A stretch of 64,000 nt of DNA from Antedon mediterranea (lineage: Eukaryota > Echinodermata > Crinoidea > Comatulida > Antedonidae), in the NCBI RefSeq assembly GCF_964355755.1, contig NC_092677.1, positions 20,928,101 to 20,992,100 on the forward strand, given 5' to 3'. The notes under the pieces were generated by a model. The model saw nothing but the letters and a program-made list of their open reading frames with translations. It was not told the DNA's origin and did not search any database. Position 1 is the first letter of the stretch; each line of letters opens with the position of its first letter. The position numbers and the translations under genes are program-made. This document shows, one piece after another, positions 1-8,392 of the stretch.

Positions 1-18
1 TTTACACACAAAAACATC

Positions 19-105
19 AAAGTGCACAAAATAGCTTAATATGGTATTTAAAAACGTTTTAGACCATTTTGAGCATTTCAACAAAACTTTTTCTCGCAAA
101 ACATC
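19..105 (+). repeat. Type 1 monomer, example A (87 bp)
   Basis: First complete type 1 monomer. Its left half contains cttaatatggtatttaaaaa and its right half gagcatttcaacaaaac. Type 1 monomers (A, D, G in my naming) carry taatat.gtatttaaaaac before the core and gagcatttc after it. They are 87 bp long (one D copy at 251-336 is 86), so consecutive copies keep the same reading phase. The core includes the 10-bp palindrome aaaacgtttt at 51-60. This A copy ends with ttctcgcaaaac, whereas the second A of the same higher-order unit (1084-1170) has ttctcacaaaac. That CpG/CpA difference marks position within the 1811-bp unit. Confidence 0.93.
51..60. other. 10-bp palindrome aaaacgtttt (first example)
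   Basis: A perfect self-complementary decamer centred on a CpG, present in almost every type 1 monomer at the same place (offset 33-42). Type 2 monomers have gagacgtttt here and lose the symmetry. It is short, and its role, if any, is unknown. Confidence 0.7.
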
Positions 106-193
106 AAAGTGTACAGAATAGCTTCAAATCGCATTTGGAGACGTTTTAGACCATTTTGTGCATTTCGATGAAACTTGGTTACACAAAAACATC
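106..193 (+). repeat. Type 2 monomer, example B (88 bp)
   Basis: First complete type 2 monomer: left half cttcaaatcgcatttggaga, right half tgtgcatttcgatgaaactt, then ggttacacaaaaacatc. At 88 bp it is one base longer than type 1, and the shift breaks any reading frame crossing it. It follows type 1 A directly, and the pair spans 175 bp. Many stretches alternate type 1 and type 2 in this way (A-B, D-E, G-H), so the basic unit may be an ancestral dimer close to one nucleosome repeat; that reading is inference. Confidence 0.93.
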
Positions 194-250
194 AAAGTGT
201 TTAAAATCACATTTTGAGCATTTCGTTAAAACTTTTCACACAAAAACATC
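194..250 (+). repeat. Deletion monomer C (57 bp)
   Basis: Short monomer with aaaatcacattttgagcatt. Compared with the 77-bp J monomer it lacks exactly 20 bp, including the whole conserved core, and the deletion lies between two catt direct repeats. The form recurs throughout the window, for example at 513-569, 1259-1315 and in later blocks, so it was amplified after it arose. This first copy reads gtgtttaaaatc where most copies read gtgcttaaaatc. It is the only common monomer class without cgttttagacc. Confidence 0.9.
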
Positions 251-336
251 AAAGTCCACAAAATAGCTTAATATCGTATTTAAAAACGTTTTAGACCATT
301 TTGAGCATTTCGAAAAATTTTTTCACACAAAACATC

Positions 337-424
337 AAAGTTTACAAAATAGCTTCAAATCGCATTTGGAGACGTTTTAGACCATTTTGTGATTTTCGAA
401 AAAACTTGTTAACATAAAAACACC
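337..424 (+). repeat. Type 2 monomer, example E (88 bp, ttttcgaaaa form)
   Basis: Type 2 variant whose right half is tgtgattttcgaaaaaactt followed by gttaacataaaaacacc. It ends in cacc rather than catc. It contains two perfect palindromes, ttttcgaaaa at 393-402 and tgttaaca at 407-414. E-like monomers starting aaagtgctcagaatacc form the locally tandem runs seen at about 4047-4320, 22070-22440, 30190-30650, 33640-34090, 49010-49440 and 52900-53330. There the array looks monomeric rather than higher-order. Confidence 0.9.
393..414. other. Paired palindromes ttttcgaaaa and tgttaaca (first example)
   Basis: E-type monomers carry two perfect palindromes, 393-402 and 407-414, four bases apart. Each is centred on a fixed monomer position. 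The 5-bp deletion form found at seven or more places removes the second palindrome but keeps the first. Confidence 0.7.
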
Positions 425-832
425 AAAGTACTCAGAATACCTTCAAATCGCATTTTGAGACGTTTTAGACCATTTTGTGCATTTCGATGAAACTTGGTTA
501 CACAAAAACATCAAAGTGCTTAAAATCACATTTTGAGCATTTCGTTAAAACTTTTCACACAAAAACATCAAAGAGCAAAAAATAGCTTAATATCGTATTT
601 AAAAACGTTTTAGACCATTTTGAGCATTTCGACAAAACTTTTTCACACAAAACATCAAAGTGTACAAAATAGCTTCAAATCGCATTTGGAGACGTTTTAG
701 ACAATTTTGTGATTTTCGAAAAAACTTGTTTACATAAAAACACCAAAGTGCTAAGAATAGCTTCCAATCGCATTTGGAGACGTTTTAGACCCTTTTGTGC
801 ATTTCGATGAAACTTGGTTACACAAAAACATC

Positions 833-909
833 AAAGTGCTTAAAATCACATTAGAAACCGTTTTAGAACATTTTGAGCATTTCGTTAAAATTTTTCACAG
901 AAAAACATC
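833..909 (+). repeat. Short monomer J (77 bp)
   Basis: J has a distinct left half, gtgcttaaaatcacattaga, then aaccgttttagaacattttg and a right half of gagcatttcgttaaaa. At 77 bp it is about 10 bp shorter than type 1 and is the probable parent of the 57-bp C form. This copy ends cacagaaaaacatc. J copies read either gttttagaacatt or gttttagaccatt, and the two forms sit at fixed places in the higher-order units (833 versus 1579 in the first 1811-bp unit). Confidence 0.88.
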
Positions 910-996
910 AAAGAGCAAAAAATAGCTTAATATCGTATTTAAAAACGTTTTAGACCATTTTGAGCATTTCGACAAAACTTTTTCACACAAAACAAC

Positions 997-1083
997 AAAG
1001 TGTACAGAATAGCTTAATATCGCATTTGGAGACGTTTTAACCCATTTTGAGCATTTCGATAAAATTTTACACACAAAAACATC
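997..1083 (+). repeat. Chimeric monomer L (87 bp)
   Basis: L has a type 2 centre (atcgcatttggagacg) joined to a type 1 right half, reading ttaacccattttgagcattt and then cgataaaattttacac. In this copy the far left is type 1 (cttaatatc), so two switches occur within one monomer. The second L of the same unit (1743-1829) has cttcaaatc instead. These patterns are what recombination or gene conversion between the two monomer classes would leave. L directly precedes A in each 1811-bp unit and in the later blocks. Confidence 0.85.
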
Positions 1084-1811
1084 AAAGTGCACAAAATAGC
1101 TTAATATGGTATTTAAAAACGTTTTAGACCATTTTGAGCATTTCAACAAAACTTTTTCTCACAAAACATCAAAGTGTACAGAATAGCTTCAAATCGCATT
1201 TGGAGACGTTTTAGACCATTTTGTGCATTTCGATGAAACTTGGTTACACAAAAACATCAAAGTGCTTAAAATCACATTTTGAGCATTTCGTTAAAACTTT
1301 TCACACAAAAACATCAAAGTCCACAAAATAGCTTAATATCGTATTTAAAAACGTTTTAGACCATTTTGAGCATTTCGAAAAAACTTTTCCACACAAAACA
1401 TCAAAGTTTACAAAATAGCTTCAAATCGCATTTGGAGACGTTTTAGACCATTTTGTGATTTTCGAAAAAATTTGTTAACATAAAAACACCAAAGTGCTCA
1501 GAATACCTTCAAATCGCATTTGGAGACGTTTTAGACCCTTTTGTGCATTTCGATGAAACTTGGTTACACAAAAACATCAAAGTGCTTAAAATCACATTAG
1601 AAACCGTTTTAGACCATTTTGAGCATTTCGTTAAAATTTTTCACAGAAAAACATCAAAGAGCAAAAAATAGCTTAATATCGTATTTAAAAACGTTTTAGA
1701 CCATTTTGAGCATTTCGACAAAACTTTTTCACACAAAACATCAAAGTGTACAGAATAGCTTCAAATCGCATTTGGAGACGTTTTAACCCATTTTGAGCAT
1801 TTCGATAAAAT

Positions 1812-3622
1812 TTTACACACAAAAACATCAAAGTGCACAAAATAGCTTAATATGGTATTTAAAAACGTTTTAGACCATTTTGAGCATTTCAACAAAACTT
1901 TTTCTCGCAAAACATCAAAGTGTACAGAATAGCTTCAAATCGCATTTGGAGACGTTTTAGACCATTTTGTGCATTTCGATGAAACTTGGTTACACAAAAA
2001 CATCAAAGTGCTTAAAATCACATTTTGAGCATTTCGTTAAAACTTTTCACACAAAAACATCAAAGTCCACAAAATAGCTTAATATCGTATTTAAAAACGT
2101 TTTAGACCATTTTGAGCTTTTCGAAAAATTTTTTCACACAAAACATCAAAGTTTACAAAATAGCTTCAAATCGCATTTGGAGACGTTTTAGACCATTTTG
2201 TGATTTTCGAAAAAACTTGTTAACATAAAAACACCAAAGTACTCAGAATACCTTCAAATCGCATTTTGAGACGTTTTAGACCATTTTGTGCATTTCGATG
2301 AAACTTGGTTACACAAAAACATCAAAGTGCTTAAAATCACATTTTGAGCATTTCGTTAAAACTTTTCACACAAAAACATCAAAGAGCAAAAAATAGCTTA
2401 ATATCGTATTTAAAAACGTTTTAGACCATTTTGAGCATTTCGACAAAACTTTTTCACACAAAACATCAAAGTGTACAAAATAGCTTCAAATCGCATTTGG
2501 AGACGTTTTAGACAATTTTGTGATTTTCGAAAAAACTTGTTTACATAAAAACACCAAAGTGCTAAGAATAGCTTCCAATCGCATTTGGAGACGTTTTAGA
2601 CCCTTTTGTGCATTTCGATGAAACTTGGTTACACAAAAACATCAAAGTGCTTAAAATCACATTAGAAACCGTTTTAGAACATTTTGAGCATTTCGTTAAA
2701 ATTTTTCACAGAAAAACATCAAAGAGCAAAAAATAGCTTAATATCGTATTTAAAAACGTTTTAGACCATTTTGAGCATTTCGACAAAACTTTTTCACACA
2801 AAACAACAAAGTGTACAGAATAGCTTAATATCGCATTTGGAGACGTTTTAACCCATTTTGAGCATTTCGATAAAATTTTACACACAAAAACATCAAAGTG
2901 CACAAAATAGCTTAATATGGTATTTAAAAACGTTTTAGACCATTTTGAGCATTTCAACAAAACTTTTTCTCACAAAACATCAAAGTGTACAGAATAGCTT
3001 CAAATCGCATTTGGAGACGTTTTAGACCATTTTGTGCATTTCGATGAAACTTGGTTACACAAAAACATCAAAGTGCTTAAAATCACATTTTGAGCATTTC
3101 GTTAAAACTTTTCACACAAAAACATCAAAGTCCACAAAATAGCTTAATATCGTATTTAAAAACGTTTTAGACCATTTTGAGCATTTCGAAAAAACTTTTC
3201 CACACAAAACATCAAAGTTTACAAAATAGCTTCAAATCGCATTTGGAGACGTTTTAGACCATTTTGTGATTTTCGAAAAAATTTGTTAACATAAAAACAC
3301 CAAAGTGCTCAGAATACCTTCAAATCGCATTTGGAGACGTTTTAGACCCTTTTGTGCATTTCGATGAAACTTGGTTACACAAAAACATCAAAGTGCTTAA
3401 AATCACATTAGAAACCGTTTTAGACCATTTTGAGCATTTCGTTAAAATTTTTCACAGAAAAACATCAAAGAGCAAAAAATAGCTTAATATCGTATTTAAA
3501 AACGTTTTAGACCATTTTGAGCATTTCGACAAAACTTTTTCACACAAAACATCAAAGTGTACAGAATAGCTTCAAATCGCATTTGGAGACGTTTTAACCC
3601 ATTTTGAGCATTTCGATAAAAT
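1812..3622 (+). repeat. 1811-bp higher-order repeat, copy 2
   Basis: tttacacaca at 1, 1812 and 3623 fixes the period. Order and length match copy 1. Differences are isolated, such as gagcttttcg at about 2115 against gagcatttcg in copy 1. The same gagcttttcg recurs in copy 3, at about 3926, which groups copies 2 and 3 together. Confidence 0.93.
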
Positions 3623-5521
3623 TTTACACACAAAAACATCAAAGTGCACAAAATAGCTTAATATGGTATTTAAAAACGTTTTAGACCATTTTGAGCATTT
3701 CAACAAAACTTTTTCTCGCAAAACATCAAAGTGTACAGAATAGCTTCAAATCGCATTTGGAGACGTTTTAGACCATTTTGTGCATTTCGATGAAACTTGG
3801 TTACACAAAAACATCAAAGTGCTTAAAATCACATTTTGAGCATTTCGTTAAAACTTTTCACACAAAAACATCAAAGTCCACAAAATAGCTTAATATCGTA
3901 TTTAAAAACGTTTTAGACCATTTTGAGCTTTTCGAAAAATTTTTTCACACAAAACATCAAAGTTTACAAAATAGCTTCAAATCGCATTTGGAGACGTTTT
4001 AGACCATTTTGTGATTTTCGAAAAAACTTGTTAACATAAAAACACCAAAGTACTCAGAATACCTTCAAATCGCATTTTGAAAAGTTTTAGACCATTTTGT
4101 GATTTTCGAAAAAACTTGTTAACATAAAAACACCAAAGTGCTCAGAATACCTTCAAATCGTGTTTTGAGACGTTTTAGACCATTTTGTAATTTTCGAAAA
4201 AACTTGTTAACATAAAAACACCAAAGTGCTCAGAATACCTTCACATCGCATTTTGAGACGTTTTAGACCATTTTGTGATTTTCGAAAAAACTTGTTAACA
4301 TAAAAACACCAAAGTGCTTAGAAAAGCTTGAAATCGCATTTGGAGACGTTTTAGACCATTTTGTGCATTTCGATGAAACTTGGTTACACAAAAACATCAA
4401 AGTGCTTAAAATCACATTTTGAGCATTTCGTTAAAACTTTTCACACAAAAACATCAAAGAGTAATAAATAGCTTAATATCGTATTTAAAAACGTTTTAGA
4501 CCATTTTGAGCATTTCGACAAAATTTTTTCTCACAAAACATCAAAGTGCTTAAAATCACATTAGAAACCGTTTTAGAACATTTTGAGCATTTCGTTAAAA
4601 TTTTTCACAGAAAAACATCAAAGAGCAAAAAATAGCTTAATATCGTATTTAAAAACGTTTTAGACCATTTTGAGCATTTCGACAAAACTTTTTCACACAA
4701 AACAACAAAGTGTACAGAATAGCTTCAAATCGCATTTGGAGACGTTTTAACCCATTTTGAGCATTTCGATAAAATTTTACACACAAAAACATCAAAGTGC
4801 ACAAAATAGCTTAATATGGTATTTAAAAACGTTTTAGACCATTTTGAGCATTTCAACAAAACTTTTTCTCACAAAACATCAAAGTGTACAGAATAGCTTC
4901 AAATCGCATTTGGAGACGTTTTAGACCATTTTGTGCATTTCGATGAAACTTGGTTACACAAAAACATCAAAGTGCTTAAAATCACATTTTGAGCATTTCG
5001 TTAAAACTTTTCACACAAAAACATCAAAGTCCACAAAATAGCTTAATATCGTATTTAAAAACGTTTTAGACCATTTTGAGCATTTCGAAAAAACTTTTCC
5101 ACACAAAACATCAAAGTTTACAAAATAGCTTCAAATCGCATTTGGAGACGTTTTAGACCATTTTGTGATTTTCGAAAAAATTTGTAAACATAAAAACACC
5201 AAAGTGCTCAGAATACCTTCAAATCGCATTTGGAGACGTTTTAGACCCTTTTGTGCATTTCGATGAAACTTGGTTACACAAAAACATCAAAGTGCTTAAA
5301 ATCACATTAGAAACCGTTTTAGACCATTTTGAGCATTTCGTTAAAATTTTTCACAGAAAAACATCAAATAGCAAAAAATAGCTTAATATCGTATTTAAAA
5401 ACGTTTTAGACCATTTTGAGCATTTCGACAAAACTTTTTCACACAAAACATCAAAGTGTACAGAATAGCTTCAAATCGCATTTGGAGACGTTTTAACCCA
5501 TTTTGAGCATTTCGATAAAAT
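3623..5521 (+). repeat. 1811-bp higher-order repeat, copy 3, enlarged to 1899 bp
   Basis: The unit follows copies 1 and 2 up to about 4078, where cattttgagacg becomes cattttgaaaag. A run of E-like 88-bp monomers follows, including cgtgttttgag and cacatcgcattttgag variants, to about 4330. B-, C- and G-like monomers come next, and the normal order resumes near 4540 with J. The unit is 88 bp longer than its neighbours, the length of one type 2 monomer, although more than one monomer was exchanged. The run resembles those near 20.1 kb, 25.1 kb, 39.3 kb and 56.8 kb. Confidence 0.87.
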
Positions 5522-6000
5522 TTTACACACAAAAACATCAAAGTGCACAAAATAGCTTAATATGGTATTTAAAAACGTTTTAGACCATTTTGAGCATTTC
5601 AACAAAACTTTTTCTCGCAAAACATCAAAGTGTACAGAATAGCTTCAAATCGCATTTGGAGACGTTTTAGACCATTTTGTGCATTTCGATGAAACTTGGT
5701 TACACAAAAACATCAAAGTGCTTAAAATCACATTTTGAGCATTTCGTTAAAACTTTTCACACAAAAACATCAAAGTCCACAAAATAGCTTAATATCGTAT
5801 TTAAAAACGTTTTAGACCATTTTGAGCATTTCGAAAAATTTTTTCACACAAAACATCAAAGTTTACAAAATAGCTTCAAATCGCATTTGGAGACGTTTTC
5901 GACCATTTTGTGATTTTCGAAAAAACTTGTTAACATAAAAACACCAAAGTACTCAGAATACCTTCAAATCGCATTTTGAGACGTTTTAGACCATTTTGTG
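5522..6000 (+). repeat. 1811-bp higher-order repeat, copy 4, truncated
   Basis: It matches the first 479 bp of copy 1, from A through most of F. It then departs at 6001, where tgtgcatttcg is replaced by tgtgattttcg. One substitution near 5900 turns gttttagacc into gttttcgacc, which adds a CpG inside the otherwise conserved core. Confidence 0.88.
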
Positions 6001-6221
6001 ATTTTCGAAAAAACAACATAAAAACACCAAAGTGCTCAGAATACCTTCAAATCGCATTTGGAGACGTTTTAGACCATTTTGTGATTTTCGAAAAAACTTG
6101 TTAACATAAAAACACCAAAGTGCTCAGAATACCTTCAAATCGTATTTTGAGACGTTTTAGACAATTTTGTGATTTTCGAAAAAACTTGTTAACATAAAAA
6201 CACCAAAGTGCTTAGAAAAGC
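6001..6221 (+). repeat. Run of E-like 88-bp monomers at a block boundary
   Basis: Consecutive E-like monomers join the 1811-bp domain to the 2171-bp domain. The first carries a 5-bp deletion (aaaaaacaacata in place of aaaaaacttgttaacata). The same deleted form, in the same order, recurs near 18162, 32362, 37135, 41586, 47630 and 51175. At 28817 it reads aaaccacat. Confidence 0.8.
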
Positions 6222-8392
6222 TTCAAATCGCATTTAGAGACGTTTTAGACCATTTTGTGCATTTCGATGAAACTTGGTTACACGAAAACATCAAAGTGTA
6301 CAGAATAGCTTCAAATCGCATTAGAAACCGTTTTAGACCATTTTAAGCATTTCGAAAAAACTTTTTCACACAAAACATCAAAGTGTACAAAATAGCTTCA
6401 AATCGCATTTGGAGACGTTTTAGACAATTTTGTGATTTTCGAAAAAACTTGTTTACATAAAAACACCAAAGTGCTTAGAAAAGCTTCAAATCGCATTTGG
6501 AGACGTTTTAAACCATTTTGTTCATTTCGATGAAACTTGGTTACACAAAAACATCAAAGAGCACAAAAGTATTTAAAAACGTTTTAGACCATTTTGAGCA
6601 TTCCGACAAAACTTTTTCACACAAAACATCAAAGTGTACAGAATAGCTTTAAATCGCATTTGGAGACGTTTTAGACCATTTTGTAGTTTTCGAAAAAACT
6701 TGTTAACATAAAAACACAAAAGAGCTTCAAATCGCATTTGGAGACGTTTTAGACCCTTTTGTGCATTTCGATGAAACTTGGTTACACAAAAACATCAAAG
6801 TGCTTAAAATCACATTAGAAACCGTTTTAGACCATTTTGAGCATTTCGTTAAAACTTTTCACACAAAAACATCAAAGTCCACAAAATAGCTTAATATCGT
6901 ATTTAAAAACGTTTTAGACCATTTTGAGCATTTCGAAAAAACTTTTCCACACAAAACATCAAAGTTTACAAAATAGCTTCAAATCGCATTTGGAGACGTT
7001 TTAGACCATTTTGTGATTTTCGAAAAAATTTGTTAACATAAAAACACCAAAGTGCTCAGAATACCTTCAAATCGCATTTGGAGACGTTTTAGACCCTTTT
7101 GTGCATTTCGATGAAACTTGGTTACACAAAAACATCAAAGTGCTTAAAATCACATTAGAAACCGTTTTAGACCATTTTGAGCATTTCGTTAAAATTTTTC
7201 ACAGAAAAACATCAAAGAGCAAAAAATAGCTTAATATCGTATTTAAAAACGTTTTAGACCATTTTGAGCATTTCGACAAAACTTTTTCACACAAAACATC
7301 AAAGTGTACAGAATAGCTTCAAATCGCATTTGGAGACGTTTTAACCCATTTTGAGCATTTCGATAAAATTTTACACACAAAAACATCAAAGTGCACAAAA
7401 TAGCTTAATATGGTATTTAAAAACGTTTTAGACCATTTTGAGCATTTCAACAAAACTTTTTCTCGCAAAACATCAAAGTGTACAGAATAGCTTCAAATCG
7501 CATTTGGAGACGTTTTAGACCATTTTGTGCATTTCGATGAAACTTGGTTACACAAAAACATCAAAGTGCTTAAAATCACATTTTGAGCATTTCGTTAAAA
7601 CTTTTCACACAAAAACATCAAAGTCCACAAAATAGCTTAATACCGTATTTAAAAACGTTTTAGACCATTTTGAGCATTTCGAAAAAACTTTTCCACACAA
7701 AACATCAAAGTTTACAAAATAGCTTCAAATCGCATTTGGAGACGTTTTAGACCATTTTGTGATTTTCGAAAAAACTTGTTAACATAAAAACACCAAAGTG
7801 CTCAGAATACCTTCAAATCGCATTTGGAGACGTTTTAGACCATTTTGTGATTTTCGAAAAAACTTGTTAACATAAAAACACCAAAGTGCTCAGAAAAGCT
7901 TCAAATCGCATTTGGAGACGTTTTAAACCATTTTGTTCATTTCGATGAAACTTGGTTACACAAAAACATCAAAGAGCACAAAAGTATTTAAAAACGTTTT
8001 AGACCATTTTGAGCATTCCGACAAAACTTTTTCACACAAAACATCAAAGTGTACAGAATAGCTTTAAATCGCATTTGGAGACGTTTTAGACCATTTTGTA
8101 GTTTTCGAAAAAACTTGTTAACATAAAAACACAAAAGAGCTTCAAATCGCATTTGGAGACGTTTTAGACCCTTTTGTGCATTTCGATGAAACTTGGTTAC
8201 ACAAAAACATCAAAGTGCTTAAAATCACATTAGAAACCGTTTTAGACCATTTTGAGCATTTCGTTAAAACTTTTCACACAAAAACATCAAAGTCCACAAA
8301 ATAGCTTAATATCGTATTCAAAAACGTTTTAGACCATTTTGAGCATTTCGAAAAAACTTTTTCACACAAAACATCAAAGTTTACAAAATAGC
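6222..8392 (+). repeat. 2171-bp higher-order repeat, copy 1
   Basis: The variant ttacacgaaaac at 6281 recurs at 8452, and N monomers at 6559 and 7974 recur at 8730 and 10145, all 2171 bp apart. The content includes two N monomers, 1811-type stretches (L-A-B-C-D-E) around 7310-7790, and E-like pairs. The left limit is estimated from where the two copies stop matching, within about 10-20 bp. Confidence 0.88.
6556..6630 (+). repeat. Short monomer N (75 bp)
   Basis: Type 1 derivative starting aaagagcacaaaagtattt. It lacks 12 bp (tagcttaatatc) relative to monomer G and has gagcattccgacaaaac where G has gagcatttcgac. It is a useful landmark: its gagcaca begins at 6559, 7974, 8730, 10145, 11218, 12282, 13038, 14453, 15526 and 16590. 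The spacings reveal the 2171-bp and 4308-bp periods. Further copies occur after 17 kb, for example near 22506, 31806 and 36326. Confidence 0.88.

Larger units (their letters stand above)
1..1811 (+). repeat. 1811-bp higher-order repeat, copy 1
   Basis: Starting from the first complete monomer at 19, the unit reads A-B-C-D-E-F-C-G-H-I-J-G-L (1065 bp), then A-B-C-D-E-F'-J-G-L (746 bp). That is 22 monomers, and the two halves are diverged versions of one theme. The phase at base 1 is arbitrary because the array is cut by the window edge. Copy 2 repeats it base for base in nearly all lines compared. Confidence 0.93.

Noticed and set aside
895-1149. 84-codon minus-strand frame as a protein gene
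   Set aside because: Its openness depends on three successive 87-bp monomers and on the cttaatatc variant of L. It is destroyed by the common cttcaaatc variant, and its copies track the duplications, not selection.
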